Below are positions 16,204-27,706 of a stretch of DNA of 35,126 nucleotides, piece after piece (positions within the stretch are counted from its first letter, which is position 1; each line of letters begins with the position of its first letter). The notes below the pieces were generated by a model. It saw only the letters and a list, made by a program, of their open reading frames with translations. It did not search any database and was not told the DNA's origin. A program made the position numbers and the translations under genes. Origin of the DNA: an uncultured Gemmatimonadota bacterium (GTDB lineage Bacteria > Gemmatimonadota > Gemmatimonadetes > Gemmatimonadales > GWC2-71-9); assembly GCA_946887295.1 (NCBI GenBank), contig CAMPKP010000018.1:1-35126 (forward strand), written 5' to 3'.

Positions 16204-16608
16204 ATGCGCGGATGGATCAGTGGGCTCACCCTGGCTGCGGCGGCGCTCGCCTGCACCCCCGGGAGTGACACCCAGACCAGCGGTCTGCTGGAGCAGGGCC
16301 GGCAGTATACGGCCTGGCTGTACGGCAGCCAGTATCAGAAGCTGTGGGACCGCTTCTCACCCGACATGCGCCAGACCTTCGGCAGCGTCACCGACCTCGC
16401 CAGCTTCGCCGGACAGGCCGTGACGCGGCTCGGCCGGGAGCAGGGCCAGGTCGACGAAAAGGTCGAGACGCTGAACCCCCTCCGGATCTACAGCCGCACC
16501 TCGACTTTCGATCGGTCGAGCCACAGGATGCTGCTGGAGTGGACCATGGCGGAGGACGGCGCGGTGACGGGGCTGGTGCTGCGGCCGGCGCTGGACGGCA
16601 CCGACTAG
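16204..16608 (+). CDS. Small lipoprotein, possibly DUF3887-like
   Basis: This 134-residue protein has a signal peptide ending in ALAC, a probable lipobox. The mature part reads QYTAWLYGSQYQKLWDRFSP and FGSVTDLASFAGQAVTRLG. It resembles the helix-rich start of DUF3887-like secreted domains, in which a growing and degrading cone-shaped domain binds small ligands, but I am not certain. It has its own predicted promoter 100 bases upstream. It ends 14 bases from the convergent csaA stop. Confidence 0.65.
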   Translation: MRGWISGLTLAAAALACTPGSDTQTSGLLEQGRQYTAWLYGSQYQKLWDRFSPDMRQTFGSVTDLASFAGQAVTRLGREQGQVDEKVETLNPLRIYSRTSTFDRSSHRMLLEWTMAEDGAVTGLVLRPALDGTD

Positions 16609-16622
16609 AGGCGAGGCGGCCG

Positions 16623-16952
16623 TCAGTATACTCTGCCGCCGAGCGGAACGTCCCGCTCCACGGCGAGCAGCACGACCTCGCCCGTCTCACTCGGCAGTCC
16701 CAGCACCAGAACCTCGGAGTTGAACCCGGCGATGTTGCGGGTGCCCAGGTTCACCGCCGCGACCACCAGCCGCCCGATCAGATCCTCCGGCCGGTAGAGC
16801 GCCCGAAGCTGCGCGCTCGAGGTCCTCTCGCCCAGCGGGCCGAAGTCGATCCATAGCTTGTACGACGGCTTCCGGGCGCGCTCGTTGAGCTCGGCCCTGA
16901 GGATTCGGCCCACCCGCAGATCCAGCGTCTCGAACGCCTCCATCGGATTCAT
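16623..16952 (-). CDS. csaA: CsaA-like tRNA-binding / export-chaperone protein
   Basis: This protein is 109 residues long, the full length of the CsaA family. It has the tRNA-binding OB fold: [35 protein letters not shown] and [15 protein letters not shown] all match CsaA of Bacillus in order and spacing. CsaA forms a dimer, binds tRNA and unfolded proteins, and assists secretion in some bacteria. The start codon ATG 16950-16952 overlaps the stop of the RidA gene (ATGA), so it is translated with RidA. A second in-frame ATG nine bases on is an alternative start. Confidence 0.9.
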   Translation of the reverse strand: MNPMEAFETLDLRVGRILRAELNERARKPSYKLWIDFGPLGERTSSAQLRALYRPEDLIGRLVVAAVNLGTRNIAGFNSEVLVLGLPSETGEVVLLAVERDVPLGGRVY

Positions 16953-17335
16953 TCGACCACCGCGTCCGCCTCGATCTCGATCAGCATCTCGGGAGCGATG
17001 AGCCGCCGTACTTCCACCATCGTCGTGGCCGGACGGATGGTGCCGAACACCTCCCCGTGTGCCCGGGCGAATTCCTCCCACCGGGAGATGTCCGTCACGT
17101 ACATGCGGGTGCGCACCACATCGGCCAGGGAGGCACCGGCCCGCCGCAGGGCGGCGTCGATGTTCCTGAGCGTCTGCGCGGCCTGCTCGTAGGCGCTTCC
17201 CGCGCCCACGATCCTGCCGTCCGGACCGGTGGCGGTGGTGCCCGACACGTGTACGGTGTTGCCGACGCGGACGGCCCGGGAGTAGCCGACGATCGGCTCC
17301 CAGGGTGCGCCGCTTGAGATGAGCTGTCGCTCCAT
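16949..17335 (-). CDS. RidA/YjgF/YER057c/UK114-family protein
   Basis: This protein has 128 residues, the usual RidA size. The family hydrolyses reactive enamine/imine intermediates released by PLP enzymes; other members have different or unknown activities. Recognisable stretches are [48 protein letters not shown] and [12 protein letters not shown]. The conserved arginine and terminal glutamate of the active-site cleft appear to be present. The spacing, with GAGG six bases before the ATG and 24 bases after the kinase stop, suggests an operon with the short kinase upstream and csaA downstream. Confidence 0.9.
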   Translation of the reverse strand: MERQLISSGAPWEPIVGYSRAVRVGNTVHVSGTTATGPDGRIVGAGSAYEQAAQTLRNIDAALRRAGASLADVVRTRMYVTDISRWEEFARAHGEVFGTIRPATTMVEVRRLIAPEMLIEIEADAVVE

Positions 17336-17359
17336 GCGGACCCTCGAATTGATGGTGGT

Positions 17360-18013
17360 CTACCGGCGCGGCGGCGCCGCCTCCCGGCGCCAGTGCGGAA
17401 GCATGATCACGAAGCTCGCCCCCGGCCCGTCGCCGTCGGCACGGGTCAGCGTGCCGCCCGAGAGGCGCAGCACCTCACGCGCGACCAGAAGGCCGAAGCC
17501 GGCCGGGTGCGGGCCGGCCTTGGTGGTGACCGGAGACTCGAAGAGGCCGTCCGCCACGTGGGGAGCCACGCCCGGACCGTTGTCGGCTACCGTGATCCTC
17601 ACCGTGTCGGCGGCGTCACGAGCGATGATCCGGACCAGGCCGTCCTCCCGCCGATGCAGTGCCTCGGTGGCGTTGAGGACCAGGTTGAGCAAGGCGTGTT
17701 CCAGGTGCCGCTCGATTCCCGCCGCGGCACGGACCGCGGGATCGATGTCGAGCTCGAGACGCGGCAGAGTGCGGCCCGCGCGATGAAGATCGACGATGAA
17801 CTGGAGCGGCTCGCGAACGGAGATCGGGCCGAGCTCCGCCGCCTGGACGGGGTGCAGTACCCGCGAGAGCAGGTCGAGCGAGCGGCCCAGGTGGGCGCAC
17901 GATTCCCGGAGAATCTTCTCGAATTCGGTGTGCGGATCGCCCAGGAGATCGGCCAGCAGCGTCAGCGACTGGGCGGGGCTCCGGATGTCGTGCAGAACCC
18001 AGCGCGCCGCCAC
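17360..18013 (-). CDS. Short soluble histidine kinase without sensor domain
   Basis: From GTG 18013 this is 217 residues. The first residues already hold the dimerisation helix with acceptor histidine (VLHDIRSPAQSL, H8). The HATPase has N box NLVLNATEALHR, G1 DNGPGV and G2-like AGFGLLVAREVLRLSGG. No membrane segment or sensor domain is visible. The true start may lie slightly upstream: the frame is open for about 22 more codons, with candidate CTG and ATT starts, up to a TGA. It therefore cannot contain a sensory domain in either case. It reads into ridA and csaA, with no receiver gene next to it. Confidence 0.8.
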   Translation of the reverse strand: MAARWVLHDIRSPAQSLTLLADLLGDPHTEFEKILRESCAHLGRSLDLLSRVLHPVQAAELGPISVREPLQFIVDLHRAGRTLPRLELDIDPAVRAAAGIERHLEHALLNLVLNATEALHRREDGLVRIIARDAADTVRITVADNGPGVAPHVADGLFESPVTTKAGPHPAGFGLLVAREVLRLSGGTLTRADGDGPGASFVIMLPHWRREAAPPRR

Positions 18014-18140
18014 GCCGAAGGCGGAGGCACGGTTGGCCGTGACCAGCAGGTGCAGGTCCCGATTGGAAGGTGGAATGGTGGCGATTCACCAACCTACACC
18101 GGCTTTTCAGTTTTTCCAGCGAGGCGCTGGACAAGCGAAG

Positions 18141-18175
18141 GCGCCCGGCAGGCCGCTCGAGGGCCTGCCGGGCGC
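18141..18175 (-). terminator. Terminator-like hairpin downstream of csbD
   Basis: This is a perfect 14-base-pair stem, GCGCCCGGCAGGCC (18141-18154) with GGCCTGCCGGGCGC (18162-18175), and a seven-base loop. On the minus strand the bases after it (CTTCGCTTG) contain only a poor T-run. It lies between the csbD stop and the start of the short kinase, where it would end the importer operon transcript. Confidence 0.6.
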
Positions 18176-18192
18176 AGTCGCATATGAATGAC

Positions 18193-18414
18193 TCAGGCGC
18201 CGTCTACGCCTGGCTCCGGATCCAGTTTCTGCTTGCCCTTGCCCACCGCCTGCTTGGCCTTGCCCGCGAGCTCCTTCGCCTTGCCCTTCAGCTGCTCGCT
18301 GGAGTCGCCGGTGGCGCCACCTACGGCGTTGCGGATCCTGCCTTCGACGACATCGGCCGTTCCCTCCAGCCGGTCCTCCGTGCCCTCAGTCGCCATGTCC
18401 TTGCGATCGCTCAT
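18193..18414 (-). CDS. CsbD-family stress protein
   Basis: This 73-residue hydrophilic protein has the CsbD pattern: DRLEGTADVVEGRIRNAVGG, then GDSSEQLKGKAKELAGKAKQ. It repeats a Gly-Lys-Ala-Lys rhythm. CsbD proteins are induced by general stress in Bacillus under SigB; their biochemical role is unknown. The ATG at 18412-18414 has GAGG six bases upstream. It lies 65 bases after the importer operon and may be read from it or from a promoter of its own, which I could not identify. Confidence 0.85.
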   Translation of the reverse strand: MSDRKDMATEGTEDRLEGTADVVEGRIRNAVGGATGDSSEQLKGKAKELAGKAKQAVGKGKQKLDPEPGVDGA

Positions 18415-18479
18415 CTTGGCCTCGTGTTGGAGTACGGGCCCAACATGCCCGACCGGCCCGCGGGAGGCCGTGACTCCGC

Positions 18480-19466
18480 TCACCGATCCTGGGGCGAGGG
18501 CGTCGTCTCCGCATAGTGGCACGCGGCGGACGTCGCGCCGACCGGCCGCAGGAGCGGGATCTCGGTGCGGCAGCGCTCGTCCCGGCGCGGATGGAAGCAG
18601 CGGGGATGGAAGCGGCAGCCGGGGGGAGGGGAGCTCGGGCTCGGCAAGTCTCCGGTGAGGACGATCCGGGAGCGCTGCCGGGCGGGGTCGGGCTCCGGAA
18701 CGGCGGAAAGCAGGGCGACGGTGTAGGGATGGCGTGGCTCCCGCAGCAGCTCCTCGGTGGGACCCTGCTCGACGATCTTCCCGAGATACATGACGGCCAC
18801 CCGGCGGGCGATCTGCCGTACCACCGCGAGGTCGTGCGCGATGAAAAGGTAGGAGAGCCCGCGATCGCGCTGGAGATCGGCGAGAAGATTGAGGACCTGC
18901 GCCTGCACCGAGACGTCGAGGGCGGACACCGGCTCGTCGCACACGATGAAGGAGGGCTCCACCGCGAGCGCCCGGGCGATCCCGATCCGCTGCCGCTGGC
19001 CGCCGGAGAACTCGTGCGGGTACCGCCGGCCGTAGCCCGGATCGAGGCCGACCTCCTCCAGCAGTGCCCCGACCCGGCGGGCCACATCCCTCCCGGCCGC
19101 GAGCCGGTGGATCTGGATGCCCTCCGCGATCGCCGCGCCGATGGTCATCCGCGGGTTGAGCGAGCTGTAGGGGTCCTGGAAGATGATCTGCATTCGGCGT
19201 CGCATCTTCCGGAGCGCGGTGCGGTCGAGCGAGAAGAGATCGTGGCCCTCGAACACCGCGCTTCCCGCCGTCGGTTCCTGGAGCCGGAGGATCGTGCGCC
19301 CGACCGATGACTTTCCGCACCCCGACTCGCCGACGAGCGCCAGCGTCTCGCCCTTGTCGACGTCGAACGACACCCCTTCGACTGCGCGCACCGGCGGCGC
19401 GCCCGCCCGGAAGAGGCCACCAGCCTGGTAGTGCTTCACCAGGTCGCGAACTCGAAGGAGCGTCAT
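18480..19466 (-). CDS. Oligopeptide/dipeptide ABC importer ATPase, DppF/OppF type
   Basis: This ATPase has 328 residues. Walker A is GESGCGKSSVGR, the ABC signature is FSGGQRQRIG and Walker B is FIVCDEPVSALD. The C terminus has the OppD/F-type cysteine-rich extension (PPGCRFHPRCFHPRRDERC) that binds a metal cluster in this family. It pairs with the next ATPase to drive import through the two permeases. The start at ATG 19464-19466 overlaps the preceding stop (ATGA). The gene closes the five-gene importer operon. Confidence 0.93.
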   Translation of the reverse strand: MTLLRVRDLVKHYQAGGLFRAGAPPVRAVEGVSFDVDKGETLALVGESGCGKSSVGRTILRLQEPTAGSAVFEGHDLFSLDRTALRKMRRRMQIIFQDPYSSLNPRMTIGAAIAEGIQIHRLAAGRDVARRVGALLEEVGLDPGYGRRYPHEFSGGQRQRIGIARALAVEPSFIVCDEPVSALDVSVQAQVLNLLADLQRDRGLSYLFIAHDLAVVRQIARRVAVMYLGKIVEQGPTEELLREPRHPYTVALLSAVPEPDPARQRSRIVLTGDLPSPSSPPPGCRFHPRCFHPRRDERCRTEIPLLRPVGATSAACHYAETTPSPQDR

Positions 19467-20431
19467 ACCTCCGCGAGCCAGCAACGCATCCGGTGATCGG
19501 GCTCCACCGGCAGCGGCGGCGGCATCGTCTCGCACTTGGCGAATGCCTTGGGGCAGCGGGGCCGGAAGCGGCAGCCGCTGGGCCATGCTCCCGGCGGCGG
19601 CACGCTGCCGCCGATCGGGGAGAGCCGCTCGACCGGCCCGGTGATGCGGGGAACGGAGGCGAAGAGTCCCTGGGTATAGGGATGAGACGGGCGCGCGAAC
19701 AGGCGGTCGGTCGGGGCCTCCTCGACGATCTGGCCGGCGTACATGACGGCCACACGGTCCGCTCGTCCGGCCACGATGCCGAGATCGTGGGTGATCAGCA
19801 GGATCGCCATGCCGCGGCTGTCACGGAGCCGGTCCAGCACCTCGAGGATCTGCGCCTGAACGGTGACGTCGAGGGCGGTCGTGGGCTCGTCCGCGACGAG
19901 GATGTCCGGCTCGGCGGACAGCGCGATGGCGATCATGACCCGTTGCCGCATCCCGCCGCTGAGCTGGTGCGGATAGGCGTCGAGCCGCGCCGCGGGATCG
20001 GGGATTCCCACCTCCTGCAACAGCGTGAGGGCGCGCCGCCGCGCCTCGGCCCTGGACACGTCGAAGTGGGCCCGCACGCCTTCGGCGATCTGGTCGCCAA
20101 CCGTGAACACGGGGTTGAGGCTGGTCATCGGGTCCTGGAAGATCATCCCGATGCGGCGACCCCGGATCCGGCGCAGCGCCTCGCCCTCGAGCGCGAGCAC
20201 GTCGGTGTCGCCGAGACGGATGGAGCTGCCCTCCTCGATGCGACCCGGCGGGGGCTGCAGCCGCAGCAGCGCCAGGCTGGTGAGACTCTTGCCGCAGCCC
20301 GACTCGCCGACCAGCGCCAGCGTCCGGCCCCGCTCGAGCCCGAAGCTCACTCCGTCCACCGGATACACCCGGCCCTTCCCGGCGCCGGGGAAGGAGATCC
20401 TGAGGTTCTGAACGTCCAGGACCAGGGTCAT
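19463..20431 (-). CDS. Oligopeptide/dipeptide ABC importer ATPase, DppD/OppD type
   Basis: This 322-residue ATPase has Walker A GESGCGKSLTSLALLR, signature LSGGMRQRVM, Walker B ILVADEPTTALDV and the H-loop THDLG. The C-terminal cysteine-rich motif reads PSGCRFRPRCPKAFAKC. It is the partner ATPase of the gene immediately downstream. It overlaps the stop of the permease gene by four bases (ATGA), and the next ATPase overlaps its stop in the same way, so all are translationally coupled. Confidence 0.93.
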   Translation of the reverse strand: MTLVLDVQNLRISFPGAGKGRVYPVDGVSFGLERGRTLALVGESGCGKSLTSLALLRLQPPPGRIEEGSSIRLGDTDVLALEGEALRRIRGRRIGMIFQDPMTSLNPVFTVGDQIAEGVRAHFDVSRAEARRRALTLLQEVGIPDPAARLDAYPHQLSGGMRQRVMIAIALSAEPDILVADEPTTALDVTVQAQILEVLDRLRDSRGMAILLITHDLGIVAGRADRVAVMYAGQIVEEAPTDRLFARPSHPYTQGLFASVPRITGPVERLSPIGGSVPPPGAWPSGCRFRPRCPKAFAKCETMPPPLPVEPDHRMRCWLAEV

Positions 20432-21261
20432 GCGCCTCGCGGATCGATGGCCGCGCGAAGCGCGTCCCCGAAGAGGTTGGCCGAGAGCACGGTGACGACG
20501 ATGGCGAGGCCGGGAAAGATCCCCGCCCACGGCGCGGCGACCAGGACCGACTTCGCGTCGAAGATCATCCCGCCCCAGGAGGGGGTCGGCGGCTGGACGC
20601 CGAGGCCCAGAAACGAGAGCCCCGCCTCCAGCAGAATGACGTCGCCGATGCCGAGCGTCGCCGCCACCAGCAGCGGTCCCGCCGTGTTCGGCAGCAGGTG
20701 ACGGAAGATAATCCGACTTCGACTCGCCCCGAGCGCCTCCGCCGCGCGCACGTACGACTCCTCGCGGAGCCGGAGCACCTCGCCGCGCACCAGGCGCCCG
20801 GTCCCGAACCATCCGGTCGCGCCGATCAGCAGGATCAGCACCGCGACGGGTACCTGCTCCCAGACGGCGAGCACCAGAAGGAGCAGAAACAGCCGGGGGA
20901 CCGCCAGCGCCGCGTCCACCAGCCGCATGACCACCGCGTCCACCGGACCGCCCCAGTATCCCGCCACCAGCCCCATGGCCGCGCCCAGCGTCACCGAGAG
21001 CCCCACCGCGAGCGTCGCCACGGCCAGCGAGATCCGCCCGCCCGTCGCCACCCGCGAGAGGATGTCACGGCTCAGGTCGTCGGTGCCGAAGGGATGGGCC
21101 AGGCTGGGCGGGAGATTCTTGCAGGTGAGCACGCAGGGCTGCGCCAGCGGGTCGGGCAGCGCCAGCGGCGCGATCGCGGCGCCGGCGACGACGACGGCCA
21201 GCATCAGGATGCCCGCGCGGCCGCGCGGATCGCGCCACGCCCTGACCAGCACGCCCGGCAT
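20428..21261 (-). CDS. Dipeptide/oligopeptide ABC importer permease, DppC type
   Basis: This 277-residue inner-membrane permease has about six membrane helices. The cytoplasmic coupling motif of binding-protein-dependent permeases reads EALGASRSRIIFRHLLPN. The conserved DppC start region is present: PFGTDDLSRDILSRVATGGR. It starts at ATG 21261, sharing one base with the stop of the DppB-type gene. It forms a heterodimer channel with the other permease. Confidence 0.92.
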   Translation of the reverse strand: MPGVLVRAWRDPRGRAGILMLAVVVAGAAIAPLALPDPLAQPCVLTCKNLPPSLAHPFGTDDLSRDILSRVATGGRISLAVATLAVGLSVTLGAAMGLVAGYWGGPVDAVVMRLVDAALAVPRLFLLLLVLAVWEQVPVAVLILLIGATGWFGTGRLVRGEVLRLREESYVRAAEALGASRSRIIFRHLLPNTAGPLLVAATLGIGDVILLEAGLSFLGLGVQPPTPSWGGMIFDAKSVLVAAPWAGIFPGLAIVVTVLSANLFGDALRAAIDPRGA

Positions 21262-22232
21262 CACGAGTAGCGGACCCGCGGGTCGAGCAGCGCGTACGCC
21301 AGATCGGTGAGCAGGCTGGCGGTCACCACCAGCGCGGCGGCCAGCATCGCGGCGCCCATCACGAGCGGATAGTCGCGGCTCGAGGCGGCGTTCGCCGCGA
21401 GCGAGCCGAGGCCCGGCCACGCGAACACCATCTCGACGAACACCGAGCCGGTGACGAGGAGCGGGAGCCAGAGGCCGAACAGCGTGATCACCGGGAAGAG
21501 CGCGTTCCGCCAGGCGTGGCGCCAGATCACCCTCTGCTCGGAAACACCCTTGGCCCTGGCGGCTCCAATGTAGGGAAGCCGGAGGACCTCCAGCAGCGCG
21601 GAGCGCTGGTACCGCATGGTACCGGCGATGGTGACGAGGGAGAGCGTGAGTGTGGGAAGCACGAGATGGGCGCCCACGTCCAGCGCGCGCGCGAGCCAGG
21701 GGGCGTCGCCCGACAGCAGCGGGTCCCGCATCCCCGCGACCGGCAGCCATCCCAGCTCGATCCCGACCAGCCACGCGAGCACCAGACCGAGCCAGAAGGA
21801 GGGCGTGGCGTAGCCCGCGAGCGAGAGCAGCGTGAGCACCCGGTCCTCCCGGCTCCCCCGCCGCACCGCCTGCCTCACACCGAGCCAGAGCCCGACGGTG
21901 AAGTTGAGCAGGATGGCGGCGCCGCCCAGGAGCAGGGTAGGGATGATGCGGGAGGCGAGAAGGGTCGTGACCGGCAGCCCGTGCTCGATCGAGACGCCGA
22001 GGTCGGCCCGGAGGACACCCCGCACGAATCCGCCGAACTGGAGGTGAATCGGCTGATCCAGGTCGTAGAGGGCGCGCAGGCGGGCGACCTCCGCGGGGCT
22101 CATGGGCCGGTCCTCCCGGATTCTCGACAGGGGATCGCCCGGGGCCAGCCGCATGAGGAAGAACATGAGCACGATCGCGATCGCGAACGTGACGATCGCC
22201 TGCGCGGTTCGCCGCAGGAGCCACCCGGTCAA
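21261..22232 (-). CDS. Dipeptide/oligopeptide ABC importer permease, DppB type
   Basis: This 323-residue permease begins LLRRTAQAIVTFAIAIVLMF, the classical DppB first helix. It has the coupling motif GAARAKGVSEQRVIWRHAWRN and ends FVEMVFAWPGLG plus a short tail. It uses TTG as start (22230-22232), one base after the stop of the binding-protein gene, and is therefore probably translated by coupling to it. Together with the DppC-type permease it builds the import channel. Confidence 0.92.
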   Translation of the reverse strand: MTGWLLRRTAQAIVTFAIAIVLMFFLMRLAPGDPLSRIREDRPMSPAEVARLRALYDLDQPIHLQFGGFVRGVLRADLGVSIEHGLPVTTLLASRIIPTLLLGGAAILLNFTVGLWLGVRQAVRRGSREDRVLTLLSLAGYATPSFWLGLVLAWLVGIELGWLPVAGMRDPLLSGDAPWLARALDVGAHLVLPTLTLSLVTIAGTMRYQRSALLEVLRLPYIGAARAKGVSEQRVIWRHAWRNALFPVITLFGLWLPLLVTGSVFVEMVFAWPGLGSLAANAASSRDYPLVMGAAMLAAALVVTASLLTDLAYALLDPRVRYS

Positions 22233-22233
22233 G

Positions 22234-23856
22234 TCAGGATCCGGGCGCGGGCCAGCGCCAGAGCGCGGTCCACGAGGACTCCGGGCGGAGGGCCACCTCC
22301 CGGAACCGGCGGTTCACCGCGAAGGCGAACGTCTGGGTATAGATGAAGGCGGCGGGCGCCTGCTCCTCGACCCTGCGGAGGAAGGCGTGCCAGGGCCGCC
22401 GGTCTGCCGTCGGCGTCCTGATCGCCAACTCGAGCAGGGAGTCCGCGACCGGATCACAGTAGCCCGCGACGTTGCCGGCCCCATGGCAGGTCCAGCTGTA
22501 GGCGAGACCGCTGGGCGAGGGATCCTGGCTCGCTCCCGAGAAGTCGATGTCGAAGTCGCCGGCCGCCCGCCGTTCCCCCCAGATCGTGGGGTCCAGCCGG
22601 GCCAGCTCGACGTCCACGCCCACCTGGCGCAACTGCTCCTGAATGATGGCCGCCATCTTGGTCCGGGTCTGGCTGGAGGCCGGGACCAGCATGCGCAGCG
22701 AGAGAGGCATGCCGCGCCGATTTTCGCGGGTGCCGTCGCGGTCGCGGTCGACCCATCCCTGTCCCGCGAGCAGCCGCCGCGCCGTGGACAGGTTCTGGCG
22801 CGAATGGCGCGGTGCGCCGTGGCGGATCCAGAGCTGCGAGGACGCCGGGCCGAAGGGCACGTAGCCGTACTGGCCGAGCACCGCCTGCACCAGCAGGTCG
22901 CGGTCCAGCGCGAGGATCAGGGCGCGGCGGACGTTCACGTCCGCCAGGATCGGATGGGGTCGATCGCGATTCGCGGGATCCCGCTGGTTGAAGAGCAGGT
23001 AGCCGATGTTGTTCGAGGGAACCGGCACCACCCTGACTGCCGGCACCGCTTCCACCCGCGCGATGGCCGTGGTCGGGAGGTTGTCCATCGCGTCCGCTTC
23101 CCCCGAGAGCAGGAGGTTGAGCCGCGCGTCCGGGCTCACGGCCACCCGCACGATCACGCGCTCTATGCCCGGCCGGCCCAGAAAGAAGCCGTGGTTCGCG
23201 GCCAGCTCGACGAACTCCCCCTCCTCCCGCCGCACCCAGCGGTAGGGGCCGCTGCCGACCGGGTGCGCCACGAACGAGGACCATGCGGCGGCGGTGGGTG
23301 GGAGGCCGGCGAGGAGGTGGGCCGGAAGGATCGCGACGTGAAAGGTCGCGTCATAAAACTGCTCCGCGTAGACGTCCTTGAAGCGGAACACGACGCGATG
23401 GTCGCCTTCGGCCTCGACGCTGGCGATCCGGTGGGTGACGTCCGCGAGCCGGGGTGCGATCGTGCTGTCACGGGCGCGACCATACGTGAAAGTGACGTCG
23501 CGCGCGGTGACGGGCGCGCCGTCGTGCCAGCGGGCGCGCGGGTCCAGCTCGAAGACGAGCGTGAGCGAGTCCCGCCGGCTCCAGCTCCTCGCGAGCCGGG
23601 GCTCGAACCCCCGGTCTCCGGCGGTGACCATCCCGGGTCCCACTCCCGCGAGCCGGAGAAACAGGTGGTCGGCGATCTCGGTGTTGGCGGTCGTATTGAG
23701 CGGACCCTCCATCAGCGTCGGCACCGGCACCGTGGCCTGCTGGCCGGTGACGATCACGATGCTGGAGGGCTCGCGCTGAGCCGGCGCGGGTATCGGTTGG
23801 ACGGCGGACACACCGGCCAGAGCCGCGGCGAGGACGAGGCGTGCCGTCCAGGACAT
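22234..23856 (-). CDS. Extracellular solute-binding protein of the peptide ABC importer (family 5)
   Basis: This 540-residue protein has a Sec signal peptide (WTARLVLAAALAGVSA) ending near residue 28, with no lipobox. The SBP_bac_5 fold is clear: LARSWSRRDSLTLVFELDP, VTARDVTFTYGRA, HPVGSGPYRWVRREEG, NIGYLLFNQRDPA, DVNVRRALILALDRDLLVQAV and MLVPASSQTRTKMAAIIQEQ. It binds the peptide (or related solute) in the periplasm and hands it to the permeases. Substrate specificity cannot be read from sequence. It is the first gene of the importer operon; 76 bases separate it from the lipoyl-transfer gene upstream. Confidence 0.93.
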   Translation of the reverse strand: MSWTARLVLAAALAGVSAVQPIPAPAQREPSSIVIVTGQQATVPVPTLMEGPLNTTANTEIADHLFLRLAGVGPGMVTAGDRGFEPRLARSWSRRDSLTLVFELDPRARWHDGAPVTARDVTFTYGRARDSTIAPRLADVTHRIASVEAEGDHRVVFRFKDVYAEQFYDATFHVAILPAHLLAGLPPTAAAWSSFVAHPVGSGPYRWVRREEGEFVELAANHGFFLGRPGIERVIVRVAVSPDARLNLLLSGEADAMDNLPTTAIARVEAVPAVRVVPVPSNNIGYLLFNQRDPANRDRPHPILADVNVRRALILALDRDLLVQAVLGQYGYVPFGPASSQLWIRHGAPRHSRQNLSTARRLLAGQGWVDRDRDGTRENRRGMPLSLRMLVPASSQTRTKMAAIIQEQLRQVGVDVELARLDPTIWGERRAAGDFDIDFSGASQDPSPSGLAYSWTCHGAGNVAGYCDPVADSLLELAIRTPTADRRPWHAFLRRVEEQAPAAFIYTQTFAFAVNRRFREVALRPESSWTALWRWPAPGS

Positions 23857-23932
23857 CAGGGAACTCCGGATGGCGATGGGGAGAGGGGCCGATTCAATGT
23901 AAACCGGGGGTGCCCGGAAGGAACCGGCTCGA

Positions 23933-24690
23933 TCAAGCCCTCCAGGTCCATTCGGGAGATCGGAACCTGGGCTCGTGGCGCGCCGCCTCGCAGAGCAGCT
24001 CGTCGGGCGCCACGGCGGTCTCCCAGGGTTCCGGCCAGTGCTCGGCCGCGGCGGCCGCGACGGCGCCCGCCACCTCACCGGCGTCGGGAGCGCGGCCGGT
24101 CGCCTCGGCGAGCGATCCCGCGAGGTCGGGAAGGCCCCTCCCCAGTGTGAGGTTTCCCACGACGGCCTGCCGCCCAGTGAGCAGGATGGATCCGTGCTGC
24201 AGCAACCCGCCGCCCTCCCGAACCTGGGCGCTTCCCACCACCTTGCGCCCCCCGATCACGATCTCACCGCCCGCCGGCGAGAAGAAGCAGGCCCCGGCGT
24301 CGACCCGCGCCGGCGGTCGCGCTCCGGCCAGCTCGGCCTCGACTCCGAGTCTGCGGAGCGCGTCGAGGAGCATGCGGTGGATCTCCTCGTAGGCCTGGCG
24401 CAGCCCACCGAGCGCGCCGGCCGGCGAGGCGAGTGCGTAGGTCAGCTCCTCCGCGTGCCACACGGCGCGCCCGCCGCTCGGCCGCCGCACCACGTCCAGC
24501 CCCAGAGCGCCGATCTTCGCGCGGTCGTACCGGCGGCTGGCCGGCTCGTGGCGCCCGAACGAGAGGCAGTGCGGGGTCCATCGGTAGAGCCGGAGCCGCC
24601 GCTCCCCGCGCCCCGCGCGATCGAGCATCGCCTGGTCGATCGCCATGTTCTGCCAGCCCGGCCGACCCTCGAGGTCGAGCCAGAGGCGAT

Positions 24691-24694
<4 letters not shown>
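23933..24694 (-). CDS. Lipoyl/octanoyl transferase-ligase family protein (LipM/LplA type)
   Basis: This 253-residue protein belongs to the biotin/lipoate protein-transferase fold. It shows [22 protein letters not shown] (the lipoyl-AMP/octanoyl-binding loop), [13 protein letters not shown] (K151) and [10 protein letters not shown] cysteine at 136 sits in the loop just before [10 protein letters not shown], the region where octanoyltransferases of the LipM type keep their active-site cysteine, so octanoyl transfer is favoured over lipoate ligation. Start GTG 24694 overlaps the gcvP stop and has GGAGGCG in front. Its location downstream of gcvP suggests that it lipoylates the GcvH protein encoded beyond. 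Confidence 0.88.
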
Positions 24695-27591
<2,897 letters not shown>

Positions 27592-27606
27592 GACTGTAGC
27601 GCCTTT

Positions 27607-27643
27607 GGGTCGTGAAAACGCCCCGGGGAGACGACCCCGGGGC
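27607..27643 (-). terminator. Terminator/attenuator-like hairpin between gcvH and gcvP
   Basis: On the minus strand GCCCCGGGG and CCCCGGGGC (27643-27635 and 27628-27620) form a nine-base-pair stem, followed by GTTTTC. This follows gcvH and precedes the gcvP start at 27591. In addition GGGTCGT (27637-27631, part of the stem and loop) can pair exactly with ACGACCC downstream (27613-27607), an alternative fold that would break the terminator. Confidence 0.6.
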
Positions 27644-27706
27644 ATCGCTGATTTCGCCTTGCTTTCGAACTCCGATTCAGATTCACGCTCACCGACTCCC
27701 GGAGGC

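Noticed and set aside
27592..27706. Glycine riboswitch in the spacer between gcvH and gcvP
   Set aside because: The spacer contains a terminator-like hairpin but none of the conserved glycine aptamer stretches; the region is too short for a tandem aptamer.
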